Shown here: piece by piece, positions 1-7,451 of the stretch
Layout of the letters: each line of letters opens with the position of its first letter
Numbering within the stretch: the stretch's first letter is position 1
Assembly (NCBI RefSeq): GCF_018283645.1
Contig: NZ_JAGSXH010000047.1
Coordinates: 1 to 43,215, forward strand
Source of the DNA: Actinocrinis puniceicyclus
GTDB taxonomy: Bacteria; Actinomycetota; Actinomycetes; Streptomycetales; Catenulisporaceae
Length of the DNA stretch: 43,215 nucleotides
Reading direction: 5' to 3'
Position numbers and translations under genes: made by a program
Notes under the pieces: model-generated
What the model saw: the letters and a program-made list of their open reading frames with translations, nothing else
What the model was told of the DNA's origin: nothing
Databases searched by the model: none

Positions 1-1
1 C

Positions 2-103
2 AGCGACCGCGAGATGCGACTGCTGAAGGAGCGGCACGTCAGACCACACGAGTTCCACGGCGAGTGGAACTACGACCTGATTGCGACCGAACCGCCCGAA
101 TGA
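2..103 (+). CDS. 3' end of a probable ISAzo13-family transposase (partial)
   Basis: The reading frame is open from the window edge to TGA at 101-103 and gives 33 residues that contain HEFHGEWNYDL. A C-terminal FHGEWNYT-like motif is what I remember from ISAzo13-type (Rhodopirellula-type DDE) transposases, so this is probably the last part of such a gene. Its body lies to the left of the window. It runs convergently towards the sigma factor gene that ends at 154, leaving only about 50 bases between them. I could not identify a terminal inverted repeat in that gap. Whether the transposase is intact cannot be judged. Confidence 0.6.
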   Translation, partial: SDREMRLLKERHVRPHEFHGEWNYDLIATEPPE

Positions 104-153
104 GCGTGTCGTTCATTTCCAGGCCCTGACCGCCGCGCGCGCCGCGCCGCCCT

Positions 154-1242
154 TTACTCGTCGACCAGCAGCTTCTCGCGCAACTGCGCGAGCGTGCGGG
201 CGAGCAGCCGGGAGACGTGCATCTGCGAGATGCCGATCTCGTCGGCGATCTGAGACTGCGTCATGTTGCCGAAGAAGCGCAGCAGCAAAATCCGCTTCTC
301 GCGCGCCGGCAGCTGTTCCAGCAGCGGCTTGAGCGATTCGCGGTACTCCACGCCCTCCAGCGCCTCGTCCTCGCTGCCGAGCGAGTCGGCCACGGCCGGG
401 GACTCGTCGTCGCCGGACTCAGGCACGTCGAGCGACAGCGTTGAGTAAGCGTTGGCCGATTCGAGCCCTTCGAGCACCTCTTCCTCGGACAGGCCCAGGT
501 GCCCGGCGAGCTCGCCCACGGTGGGGGAGCGACCGTTGCGCTGGGACAGTTCGCTGGTCGCCGCGGTCAGCGACAGCCGCAGCTCCTGCAGCCGACGCGG
601 CACGCGCACGGCCCAGCCCTTGTCCCGGAAGTGCCGCTTGATCTCCCCGATGATCGTGGGAGTGGCGTAGGTGGAGAACTCCACACCGCGCTGCGGGTCG
701 AACCGGTCCACCGACTTGATCAGGCCGATCGTGGCCACCTGGGTCAGGTCGTCGAGCGGTTCGCCGCGATTGCGGAAGCGCCGGGCCAGATGCTCGACCA
801 GCGGCAGGTGCATGCGCACCAGCCGATCGCGGATCTGCGCCCGGGCCGGGTCCTGCGGGGTGAGCTCGGCCATCCGGCGGAACAGTTCGCGGGCCTCGGC
901 GTGCGCGGCGGCGTGCGCCGAACTGCGCGGGGTGCTCTGATGCGTGCCCTGGTGCGGGGTGCGCACCGCACCGGCTTCCGGTTCGGCGGCGGGAAGTTCG
1001 AAGGCGCCGTCGCCTTCCAGGGCGTCGACGTCCGCGCCGTTGACCGCGGCGCCGTCGACCTCCGCGCCGTTCACGTCCGCAGCGTCCATGTCCGCAGCGT
1101 CCATGTCCGCAGCGTCCATGTCCGCAGCTTCCACGTCGGTACCGCTGAGGTCCGCGGACTCGGCGTCCAGGGCGTGCGAGTCCACGCTGCCGGGGTGGGC
1201 GCCGCCGGGCGCCGGGGTGGTCGGGGTGTGCGCGGTAGTCAC
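154..1242 (-). CDS. RNA polymerase sigma factor, SigB/SigF/SigG subfamily
   Basis: A 362-residue alternative sigma factor of the stress/differentiation group. The first ~115 residues are low-complexity, with Asp/Ala pentapeptide repeats (AADMD) at about 39-75. Region 2 spans about 140-210 (LVEHLARRFRNRGEPLDDL, then FDPQRGVEFSTYA). Region 3 follows with RVPRRLQEL near 213-221, and region 4 is at about 305-355 with the helix-turn-helix MTQSQIADEIGISQMHVSR. The GTG start at 1242 overlaps the TGA stop of the upstream anti-sigma gene by 4 bp (GTGA), which indicates translational coupling and settles the start. Family knowledge: SigB/SigF factors are held inactive by RsbW-type kinases and released by anti-anti-sigma proteins. 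No anti-anti-sigma gene is seen in this window. The exact paralogue (SigF, SigG and so on) cannot be assigned by eye. Confidence 0.93.
   Translation of the reverse strand: MTTAHTPTTPAPGGAHPGSVDSHALDAESADLSGTDVEAADMDAADMDAADMDAADVNGAEVDGAAVNGADVDALEGDGAFELPAAEPEAGAVRTPHQGTHQSTPRSSAHAAAHAEARELFRRMAELTPQDPARAQIRDRLVRMHLPLVEHLARRFRNRGEPLDDLTQVATIGLIKSVDRFDPQRGVEFSTYATPTIIGEIKRHFRDKGWAVRVPRRLQELRLSLTAATSELSQRNGRSPTVGELAGHLGLSEEEVLEGLESANAYSTLSLDVPESGDDESPAVADSLGSEDEALEGVEYRESLKPLLEQLPAREKRILLLRFFGNMTQSQIADEIGISQMHVSRLLARTLAQLREKLLVDE
1081..1125. repeat. 15-bp tandem repeat, three exact copies, inside the sigma factor gene
   Basis: The unit agcgtccatgtccgc occurs three times in a row at 1081-1095, 1096-1110 and 1111-1125. 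Degenerate copies lie on both sides, at about 1065-1080 and 1126-1140. Each unit encodes one pentapeptide of the Asp/Ala-rich N-terminal segment, so gain or loss of units keeps the reading frame. Confidence 0.95.
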
Positions 1243-1706
1243 TCTGCCGCCTTCTCCAGGCCGTCGCGCCGCTTGACCATGGTGATCGCCACCGTTCGCC
1301 CGTCCTCGGCGGTCACCGCGTCCACCTCGCCGGCCAGGGCGGTCAGCACCGTCCAGGCGAACGTGTCGCGGGCAGGCGGCCTGCCATCCGAGGTCGGCGC
1401 CGAGACCGTGATCGCCAACGCGCTGCCCGCCAGGTCGAAACGGCACGTCAGGCTCGTGCCCTCGACCGCCTTCTGCAGCAACATGGCGCAGGACTCGTCG
1501 ACCGCGATCCGCAGGTCCTCGATCTCGTCCAGGGTGAAGTCCAGCCGTGCGGCCAGACCCGCGGTCGCCGTGCGCAGCACGGACAGATAGGCTCCGACGG
1601 CCGGGATGCGCACCTCCACGAAGTCGCGATCCTCCACCGCGGTCGCCCCTCCCGCCGAGCCCAGCCTTGAAGCGGCTTGTGTCCGTCCAACCGCGTCTTG
1701 GTCCAC
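1239..1706 (-). CDS. RsbW-like anti-sigma factor (HATPase_c serine kinase domain)
   Basis: A 155-residue protein in the two-gene unit anti-sigma then sigma. It has the small GHKL fold of RsbW/SpoIIAB proteins. VEVRIPAVGAYLSVLR resembles the first strand and helix, and LRIAVDESCAMLL is the N-box region, where the usual Asn position is degenerate as in several actinobacterial sigma-F kinases. ITVSAPTSDG and the C-terminal AEDGRTVAITMVKR complete the sheet. The GTG start at 1706 was chosen because GGGAGG sits 8 nt upstream and the N-terminus then fits the family length. Earlier in-frame starts would add unrelated residues. It should bind and inhibit the sigma factor encoded just downstream. The cognate antagonist is not in the window. 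Confidence 0.85.
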   Translation of the reverse strand: MDQDAVGRTQAASRLGSAGGATAVEDRDFVEVRIPAVGAYLSVLRTATAGLAARLDFTLDEIEDLRIAVDESCAMLLQKAVEGTSLTCRFDLAGSALAITVSAPTSDGRPPARDTFAWTVLTALAGEVDAVTAEDGRTVAITMVKRRDGLEKAAE

Positions 1707-1847
1707 TGTGTCTGCCTCCCGCGTCCGTGCCAGGCAATCTGCCCCACGCCGACCGCACGCATCGTATGCAGCCGCACCCTGCTGTGAGAAGAAAGTACCT
1801 CCAACGGGTGACCGCTGTCGCCTCGCAACACTGATACGTCCGGGCAC

Positions 1848-1880
1848 TTTTCCACAGCCGCGCCACCCCGGTGTGGACAA
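1848..1880. other. Two DnaA-box-like 9-mers in inverted orientation
   Basis: TTTTCCACA at 1848-1856 (+) and TTGTCCACA read on the minus strand at 1880-1872 face each other between sodN and the anti-sigma gene. The second matches the actinobacterial DnaA-box consensus exactly. Two boxes do not make an origin. They could be a local DnaA target or chance. Confidence 0.3.
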
Positions 1881-1887
1881 CGGCCGG

Positions 1888-1920
1888 GACGGCCGGGCGG
1901 TTCCCGGCGCCCCGGCCGTC
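1888..1920 (-). terminator. Hairpin downstream of sodN
   Basis: Perfect 10-bp arms gacggccggg (1888-1897) and cccggccgtc (1911-1920) enclose a 13-base loop, about 20 bases past the sodN stop. No U-tract follows, which is usual for high-GC actinobacteria. Confidence 0.6.
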
Positions 1921-1941
1921 GCAGAGGCCGCAGATCGCAGG

Positions 1942-2355
1942 TCAGGCGGCCTGCTTGGTCTCCCAGAAGATCTTGTCGATCTCGGCGATCAGATCGAGCA
2001 GGCGCTGACCGGTGGCCGGGTCGTTCGAGCCCTTCGCGCCGCTCGCGCCGGCGGCCTTGACCGCGTCGTTGAACAGCCCGTGCAACTGCGGGTATTTCTC
2101 GAAGTGCGCGGCCTTGAAGTAGTCCGCCCACAGCACCTCCAGGTGGTGCTTGACCAGTTCGGCCCGCTGCTCCTTGATCTGGACCGCGCGGGTGCGGAAG
2201 GTCGGGTCCTCGTTGCCCTGGTACTTCTCCTGGATCGCCTTGACCGACTCCGCTTCGATCCGGGCCTGCGCCGGGTCGTATACGCCGCACGGCAGGTCGC
2301 AGTGTGCGTACGCGGTCAGCCTTGGGGCGAAGATGCGCATCGGTGACAGCTTCAT
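1942..2355 (-). CDS. sodN: Nickel-containing superoxide dismutase
   Basis: This gene encodes Ni-SOD, which converts superoxide to oxygen and peroxide in the cytoplasm. The 137-residue precursor holds the nickel-hook motif HCDLPCGVYDP after a short leader. Cleavage before that His would give a mature protein of about 120 residues, with His1, Cys2 and Cys6 as nickel ligands, as known for the family. The four-helix body is conserved, with KEQRAELVKHHLEVLW and KGSNDPATGQRLLDLI and the ending KIFWETKQAA. ATG 2355 gives a 17-residue leader and has AAGGGG 9 nt upstream. An internal Met would give a 12-residue leader. The leader peptidase gene sodX is divergent, only 36 bp away. In Streptomyces sodN responds to nickel through the Fur-family regulator Nur; I see no clear Nur box in the short gap. 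Confidence 0.97.
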   Translation of the reverse strand: MKLSPMRIFAPRLTAYAHCDLPCGVYDPAQARIEAESVKAIQEKYQGNEDPTFRTRAVQIKEQRAELVKHHLEVLWADYFKAAHFEKYPQLHGLFNDAVKAAGASGAKGSNDPATGQRLLDLIAEIDKIFWETKQAA

Positions 2356-2378
2356 GAGGGATGTCCCCTTCGGTCCTC

Positions 2379-2384
2379 TACGGT
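2379..2384 (+). promoter_or_regulatory. -10-like hexamer for a leaderless sodX transcript
   Basis: TACGGT lies 7 nt before the GTG at 2392, so transcription would start at or next to the start codon. There is no ribosome binding site and no clear -35. Confidence 0.4.
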
Positions 2385-2391
2385 TCGGTCC

Positions 2392-2814
2392 GTGTCCGAG
2401 CCTACTCCGCACCCACCCGTGCCGCCGAGCATGGGATCATCGCGTGCTGTGAGCGCTGTCACCGGTTCGGCCCCATTCGGTCTGGCGCGCGTCTCCGGTG
2501 CGTCCATGGTGCCGGCGTACTACGACGGCGACAGGCTGCTGGTTCGCTACGGCGCGCCGGTCGGTCCGGGAGACGTCGTGCTCGCCCGCGATCCGCGCGA
2601 TCCGCAACTGGTGCTGCTCAAGCGGATCGCACGGCGCGAAGACGGCGGCTGGTGGCTGCTCGCGGACAACCCCTACGCGCCGGGGGACTCCCGCCAGTTC
2701 GGCGCAGTGCCCGACGAACTGGTGATCGGGCGGGTGCTCGCGCGGCTCTGGCCGCCGAGGGCGGTGCGGCGAAGCGGCGCCGGCCGGTTGTTCAGGTCGC
2801 GACGCCGGAGGTAG
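2392..2814 (+). CDS. sodX: Nickel SOD maturation protease (S26 signal-peptidase fold)
   Basis: A 140-residue S26-type serine protease that by family knowledge removes the N-terminal leader of pro-SodN so that His1 can bind nickel. The catalytic Ser is in VSGASMVPAYYDGDRLLVRYG (about residues 33-52). The general-base Lys is in LVLLKRIARR (about 79-88), followed by the conserved GWWLLADNPYAPGDSRQFG. There is no transmembrane helix, unlike LepB, which fits a cytoplasmic substrate. The C-terminus is strongly basic (RSRRRR). The GTG start at 2392 follows a TACGGT hexamer; ATG 2431 or GTG 2449 are shorter alternatives. Its 3' end overlaps the convergent CGNR-type gene by 23 bp. Confidence 0.88.
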   Translation: MSEPTPHPPVPPSMGSSRAVSAVTGSAPFGLARVSGASMVPAYYDGDRLLVRYGAPVGPGDVVLARDPRDPQLVLLKRIARREDGGWWLLADNPYAPGDSRQFGAVPDELVIGRVLARLWPPRAVRRSGAGRLFRSRRRR

Positions 2815-3358
2815 CCAGCGCGGCCTCCCGGCGGCGCGCCCGGTACGCGGCGACGTTCGCCCGGGTCGCGCAGCGCTCGGAGCAGTAGCGCCGAGAGCGG
2901 TTCGTCGAGGTGTCGATGAATACATCGCGACACGGTGCCGCCTGACACACGCCGAGCCGGTCCATGCCGACCTCGGTGGCTTGCACGGCCAAACCCATGC
3001 ACGCCTTCGCGCCGTACGCGGCCGCCGTGGATGGCGCGCCCTCGGCCAGATGCAGATGCCAGTCCGTATCGTCGTGCCCGGAGATCTGGGGCCTGATCGG
3101 ATACTGCTCCAGCAGTTGGTTCAGCACGGCCACGGCCTGTTGCGGGTCTCCCGCCTCCACCGCGTCGAACACGACCCGCAGTCGGTGGCGCAGCGATCGC
3201 AGCTCGACCAGGTCTGCGTGGGAGAGCCGTCCGCAGGCGCCTTGACGGGACAGCAGCGCCCGTGCGTCATCGACCGTCGTAAGGCGGTCCTGGTCGCGGT
3301 ACGGATCGGCCGTATTCACCAGCTGTACGGCGCGGTCCGCGTAGGAGGCAAGTTCCAC
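2792..3358 (-). CDS. CGNR zinc-finger / ABATE-domain transcriptional regulator
   Basis: A 188-residue protein with an N-terminal ABATE-like ligand domain (opening ELASYADRAVQLVNTADPYR) and a C-terminal zinc finger (GVCQAAPCRDVFIDTSTN, then RSRRYCSERC) followed by the basic helix ANVAAYRARRR. Family knowledge: these proteins are thought to be stress-linked DNA-binding regulators. The namesake CGNR tetrapeptide reads CATR here, while the Cys ligands are kept. The GTG start at 3358 has GAGG upstream and gives the usual family length. The gene is convergent with sodX, overlapping its end by 23 bp, and divergent from the malic enzyme gene. Confidence 0.85.
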   Translation of the reverse strand: MELASYADRAVQLVNTADPYRDQDRLTTVDDARALLSRQGACGRLSHADLVELRSLRHRLRVVFDAVEAGDPQQAVAVLNQLLEQYPIRPQISGHDDTDWHLHLAEGAPSTAAAYGAKACMGLAVQATEVGMDRLGVCQAAPCRDVFIDTSTNRSRRYCSERCATRANVAAYRARRREAALATSGVAT

Positions 3359-3971
3359 TGCGTTGACCTCGGTGTTGTCATGCGAACGGTAATGGCGTGT
3401 GGGACGGGTCGGCGGTTCGTACCCGCGTGCTTACCGTACGCGATTCGCGGCTCGCGGGAGCGGACTTGCCGTTACGGTACGCCTCTATGCGGGCTTGGCA
3501 AGCCTACGGATTGCCCGGATCAGCGCTGCGGGCGCGGGTTACAGCCGTGCGGGCCGTCCGGTAAAACCCGTCGTGATCATGCCTATTTGCCGAAAATCAC
3601 ACCGTCTGAAGGATCACGGACTGAGTCATTCCCTGGAAACTCCCTGCCGCGGCGGCGTAGGGTTTCCGTAAGAGTCCAGCCCGGCGCCCTGCGCACCGGG
3701 CCGTGTGATTCCGCATCGGCAGGCCCGGTTCGTCACCCTCAGCCGGCTGGCCCGCGGTGTCACAATGACCACAGCGACCGGACACCAACGGTTATCGGTC
3801 GGCCTCGGCCGCGCATCTCCACCCTCGCGCGCGTCTCGGCGGTCGGCCGCACCCTCCACCCTCCCGGTGCCTCGACGGGCGCAGCACCGCCGGGTGGGCG
3901 GTTCGCCCGCTCACCCGATCGTCCTGGTGCGCACCGCGGGGACACCCAGCCGACCGAAGGATGCTCCCCCC
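3359..3971. other. Long intergenic region between the CGNR-type regulator and malic enzyme
   Basis: 613 bases without a convincing gene; open frames here do not look coding. Visible structure: an inverted pair TACCGTA (3432-3438) and TACGGTA (3473-3479), a second pair cttgcc/ggcaag nearby, and a potential stem at about 3639-3671 (ggaaa...tttcc with an inner ccct/aggg). The region must hold the promoters of both divergent genes, but I cannot place them. Confidence 0.5.
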
Positions 3972-5177
3972 ATGCCTGGGCAGTTCCCCTCCTCCCAGCC
4001 CGCGCCCGGTGGCTCGCCCGAGTCCGCCGGCAATCCCGTGTTCGCGTTGCACCGCGGCGGCAAGCTGGCCGTCGCCGCGACCGTGCCGCTGCGCGACCGG
4101 GACGACCTCTCGCTCGCGTACACCCCGGGTGTGGCCGAGGTGTGCACCGCGATCGCCGAGCGTCCCGAGCTGGCGCTCGACTACACCTGGAAGTCCAACA
4201 CCGTGGCCGTGGTCACCGACGGCACCGCCGTGCTCGGCCTCGGCGACATCGGCCCGCTTGCCGCGCTGCCCGTGATGGAGGGCAAGGCGATCCTGTTCAA
4301 GCACTTCGGCGGCGTGGACGCGGTCCCGATCTGCCTGGACTGCACGGACGTGGACGAGCTGGTGGAGACGATCGCCCGGCTCGCTCCGGCCTTCGGCGGG
4401 ATCAACCTGGAGGACATCTCCGCCCCGCGCTGCTTCGAGATCGAGGCGCGGCTGCGGGACCGGCTGGACATCCCGGTCTTCCACGACGACCAGCACGGCA
4501 CCGCGATCGTGCTGCTCGCGGCGCTGCGCAACGCGGCCACGGTCACCGGCCGCACGCTCGCGCAGCTGCGCGCGGTGATCTCCGGCGCCGGCGCGGCGGG
4601 GGTGGCCATCGCGAAGATCCTCGTGCAGGCGGGCATCGGAGACGTGGCGGTCGCCGACTCCAAGGGCATCGTGGACGCCGGCCGGGAGGACCTGAACCCG
4701 GTGAAGCGCGAGCTTGCGGCGCTGACCAACCGCGCCGGGCTCAGCGGCAGCCTTGAGTCGGCGCTGGCCGGCGCGGACGTGTTCATCGGCGTGTCGGCCG
4801 GTACCGTGCCCGAGTCCGCGGTCGCCACCATGGCGCGGGACTGCATCATCACCGCGATGGCGAACCCGAATCCGGAGATCCACCCGGACGTGGCCCGCAA
4901 ATACGCCGCCGTGGTCGCCACCGGCCGCTCGGACTTCCCCAACCAGGTCAACAACGTGCTGGCCTTCCCCGGGGTGTTCGCCGGGGCGTTGTCGGTACGC
5001 GCCGCGCAGATCACCGAGTCGATGAAGCTGGCCGCCGCCGACGCACTGGCCGCCGTGGTCGCCGACGAGCTCTCGCCCGAGTGCGTGATCCCGTCGCCCT
5101 TCGACCCGCGGGTCGCGCCCGCGGTCACCGCGGCCGTGGCGCAGGCGGCCCGGGAGGCGGGGGTCGCGCGCGGCTGA
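3972..5177 (+). CDS. Malic enzyme (NAD(P)-dependent malate oxidoreductase, short bacterial form)
   Basis: A 401-residue decarboxylating malate dehydrogenase that makes pyruvate, CO2 and reduced NAD(P). It shows the N-terminal malic domain with [30 protein letters not shown] and [17 protein letters not shown], then the metal-site segment [12 protein letters not shown] and [12 protein letters not shown]. The NAD-binding domain has [15 protein letters not shown] and FIGVSAG, ending in [17 protein letters not shown]. It lacks the C-terminal phosphotransacetylase-like domain of long MaeB proteins. ATG 3972 was chosen because GAAGGA lies about 10 nt upstream and the longer in-frame extension is low-complexity. 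NAD versus NADP preference cannot be decided by eye. Confidence 0.93.
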   Translation: MPGQFPSSQPAPGGSPESAGNPVFALHRGGKLAVAATVPLRDRDDLSLAYTPGVAEVCTAIAERPELALDYTWKSNTVAVVTDGTAVLGLGDIGPLAALPVMEGKAILFKHFGGVDAVPICLDCTDVDELVETIARLAPAFGGINLEDISAPRCFEIEARLRDRLDIPVFHDDQHGTAIVLLAALRNAATVTGRTLAQLRAVISGAGAAGVAIAKILVQAGIGDVAVADSKGIVDAGREDLNPVKRELAALTNRAGLSGSLESALAGADVFIGVSAGTVPESAVATMARDCIITAMANPNPEIHPDVARKYAAVVATGRSDFPNQVNNVLAFPGVFAGALSVRAAQITESMKLAAADALAAVVADELSPECVIPSPFDPRVAPAVTAAVAQAAREAGVARG

Positions 5178-5281
5178 GCCCGCCGCGCGCGAGACGATCG
5201 AGTGCGAGAGCCTGAGCCTTCTGTCGGCGGCCTCGGCTGTGACGCTGGTCCTACTCGGTGGCCGCCTCGGTTACCGGTGGG

Positions 5282-5287
5282 TAGGGT
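5282..5287 (+). promoter_or_regulatory. -10-like hexamer before the MDR oxidoreductase
   Basis: TAGGGT ends 7 nt before the ATG at 5295, consistent with a leaderless mRNA. A purine-rich GAGG lies within the same 7 bases, so a short leader with a weak ribosome binding site is the alternative. Confidence 0.35.
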
Positions 5288-5294
5288 GAGGCGC

Positions 5295-6254
5295 ATGTTC
5301 GCTGTCTACGCCGCTGCCATCGACAAGGACGAGCCGCTCAAGGGCCTCGCGCTGGCGCAGCGCCCGGAACCCGAGGCGCCCCCGGGCTGGACCACGGTCC
5401 GGCTGCGCGCGGCCGCCCTCAACCATCACGACCTGTGGTCGCTGCGCGGGGTCGGCCTGTCCGGGGCGCAGCTGCCGATGATCCTCGGCTGCGACGGTGC
5501 CGGCATCGACGAGGACGGCAACGAGGTGGTCGTACACGCCGTCGTCGGCGAGGCGGGGCGCGGGGTCGCCGATGGTGAGCGGCCAACGATTCTGACGGAG
5601 CGTTATCAGGGCACCTTCGCCGAGCGGGTGGCGGTGCCGCGGTGGAACCTGCTGCCCAAGCCGGCCGCGCTCTCGTTCGAGCAGGCCGCCTGTCTGCCGA
5701 CCGCGTGGCTGACGGCCTATCGGATGCTGTTCACGCGCTCGGGGACGCGTCCGGGCGACACGGTCCTGGTGCAGGGCGCGGGCGGCGGGGTCGCCACGGC
5801 GCTGATCGTGCTCGCGCGCGCGGCGGGGTACCGCGTATGGGCTACGTCGCGCTCCGAGGAGAAACGCGCACGCGCGCTCGAACTCGGCGCGCACCGGGCG
5901 TTCGAGTCCGGGGCGAGACTGCCGGAGCGGGTGGACGCGGTGATGGAGACCGTGGGCGCGGCGACCTGGGCACACTCGGTGGCCTCGGTGCGCGAGGAGG
6001 GCACGATCGTGATCTCGGGGGCGACCTCGGGACCCAATCCGCCGGCCGCGCTGACCCGGGTCTACTTCCACCAGTTGCGGGTGGTCGGCTCGACCATGGG
6101 TTCGCGCGACGAACTGGCCGGGCTGTTGCGCTTCTGTGAGGTCTCCGGGGTGCGCCCGGTCATCGACTCGGTGCTGCCGTTGGCGCAGGCCGCGGACGGC
6201 TTCGCGAAGATGCAGACCGGCGACCTCATCGGCAAGATCGTCTTCACGGTCTGA
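5295..6254 (+). CDS. Zinc-binding-dehydrogenase-like MDR oxidoreductase
   Basis: A 319-residue medium-chain dehydrogenase/reductase. The GroES-like N-terminal domain has [19 protein letters not shown] and the segment [11 protein letters not shown]. The Rossmann domain has the nucleotide motif [20 protein letters not shown] at about 158-177, and the protein closes with [10 protein letters not shown]. The position of the catalytic-zinc Cys of alcohol dehydrogenases is Asn-His-His here, which points to the zinc-free quinone/enoyl reductase branch. Substrate unknown. It lies 117 bp downstream of the malic enzyme gene on the same strand and is followed by a strong terminator shared with the convergent PadR operon. 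Confidence 0.85.
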   Translation: MFAVYAAAIDKDEPLKGLALAQRPEPEAPPGWTTVRLRAAALNHHDLWSLRGVGLSGAQLPMILGCDGAGIDEDGNEVVVHAVVGEAGRGVADGERPTILTERYQGTFAERVAVPRWNLLPKPAALSFEQAACLPTAWLTAYRMLFTRSGTRPGDTVLVQGAGGGVATALIVLARAAGYRVWATSRSEEKRARALELGAHRAFESGARLPERVDAVMETVGAATWAHSVASVREEGTIVISGATSGPNPPAALTRVYFHQLRVVGSTMGSRDELAGLLRFCEVSGVRPVIDSVLPLAQAADGFAKMQTGDLIGKIVFTV

Positions 6255-6268
6255 TCCACGGGACGCGA

Positions 6269-6313
6269 CGCGCCTGTGCCCCGCCGGAACGGATCCGGCG
6301 GGGCACAGGCGCG
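6269..6313. terminator. Bidirectional 20-bp hairpin terminator
   Basis: Perfect 20-bp arms (6269-6288 and 6294-6313) with a 5-base loop, acgga. It sits between the convergent MDR oxidoreductase and padR stops and can serve both. Confidence 0.85.
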
Positions 6314-6356
6314 TTACGAGCCGGGTCGCGACGCCGGGATCAGGACGCTGCCGGGA

Positions 6357-7451
6357 TCAGGCCGCGTCGCCGGGGCCGCGGTCGTGCGGTCCCTCGAACA
6401 GGTTCCGCAGGTCCGCCACCGCCCGGTCGATGATCGCCTTCGCCTCGGCCTTCTGCGTCTCGGACAGCGGTCCGTGGCGGCGCAGGCTGTCGAAGAAGGG
6501 GCCGGCGTCCCGGCGCACGCCCTCGAACAGGTCTCGAAGCTGCGGGCCGAACACCTCCCAGTCGAAGGGGCGCCGGCCGCCGCTCTTGCCGCCGCCCGGC
6601 TGACCGGGCACCGCGTCCTGCGGCTCGCCCGCGGGGGGCTGGTCGGCCCGTTCCCGCGTGCCGCCCTCCTCGTGACCCCAGAACGGCGCGCCGCCGAACA
6701 GCCAGGCCCACGGCGGTCCCGGCGGCTGACCCTGGCGCTGCCGGGCCCACTGCTCCTCCCACTGCTCCTTCCACTGGCGTGCCCACTGCTCCTTCCAGGC
6801 GCGCTGCCAGTCCTTCCACTGCTCGCGCTGCCCGCCCAGGTCGCGCTTCCAGTCCCGCCACTGCTCGCGCTGCTCGCGCTTCCAGTCGCGCCACTGGTCC
6901 CGGTCCCAGTCCGCAGACTCGGGCGGCGGGCCCCCGGGCATCGAGCGCCAGTCGAACGGCGCGCCCGGGCCCCAGGCGCCAGGCCGCGGGCCCGCACCCG
7001 CGGCCGAGCCGGCCCCGGTTCCGGCGCGGGCCGGGCCCTCGGAGGCTTCGCGCGCGGCCTGCAGCGCCGCTTCACGGGCCTCCGCCTCCAGCTCCTCGCG
7101 CACGGTGCGGGCGGACTCGCGCACCTCGTCGCGGATGCCCTCGGCCAGATCGTTGACCGAGTCGCGGATCTCGCTCTCCAGCGCCTCAAGTTCCTCGGCG
7201 CGCGCCGCCAGCTCGCGACGTCCGGCCTCGGTGATCTGGTAGACCTTCCGGCCCCCGTCCGTCTCGTGCCGCACCAGGCCCTCGGATTCCAGCCGGGCCA
7301 GGCGCGGGTAAACCGTGCCGGCGCTCGGCGCGTAGAGCCCCGCGAAGCGCTCACGCAACTGCTGGATGATCTCGTAACCGTGCCGCGGGCTCTCCTCCAG
7401 CAGCTTGAGCAGGTAAAGCCGTAGCCGGCCGTGGCCGAAGACAGGGGTCAT
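6357..7451 (-). CDS. PadR-family regulator with a long tryptophan-rich C-terminal extension
   Basis: A 364-residue protein. The PadR winged helix is at about 8-85 (LRLYLLKLLEESPRHGYEI, GLYAPSAGTVYPRLARLESE, GRKVYQITEAGRREL). A charged helix follows at 86-135 and an Ala/Gly/Pro linker at 138-180. Residues 182-235 form a highly charged, probably helical stretch with Trp every 3-4 positions for most of its length (RDWKREQREQWRDWKRD and QWARQWKEQWEEQW). In all there are 17 Trp between 160 and 258. A final helical segment (about 298-353) ends the protein. Typical PadR proteins are 110-200 residues. The ATG at 7451 overlaps the TGA stop of the upstream toastrack gene by 4 bp, so the two are co-translated. 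It probably represses its own operon through the palindromes at 8515-8554. Confidence 0.92.
   Translation of the reverse strand: MTPVFGHGRLRLYLLKLLEESPRHGYEIIQQLRERFAGLYAPSAGTVYPRLARLESEGLVRHETDGGRKVYQITEAGRRELAARAEELEALESEIRDSVNDLAEGIRDEVRESARTVREELEAEAREAALQAAREASEGPARAGTGAGSAAGAGPRPGAWGPGAPFDWRSMPGGPPPESADWDRDQWRDWKREQREQWRDWKRDLGGQREQWKDWQRAWKEQWARQWKEQWEEQWARQRQGQPPGPPWAWLFGGAPFWGHEEGGTRERADQPPAGEPQDAVPGQPGGGKSGGRRPFDWEVFGPQLRDLFEGVRRDAGPFFDSLRRHGPLSETQKAEAKAIIDRAVADLRNLFEGPHDRGPGDAA

Noticed and set aside
1872-1880. Replication origin suggested by a perfect DnaA box
   Set aside because: Only two boxes, no dnaA or dnaN nearby and no cluster; likely chance or a minor site.
2356-2391. Nur operator controlling sodN
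   Set aside because: No TTGCAA-type inverted half-sites are visible in the 36-bp gap.
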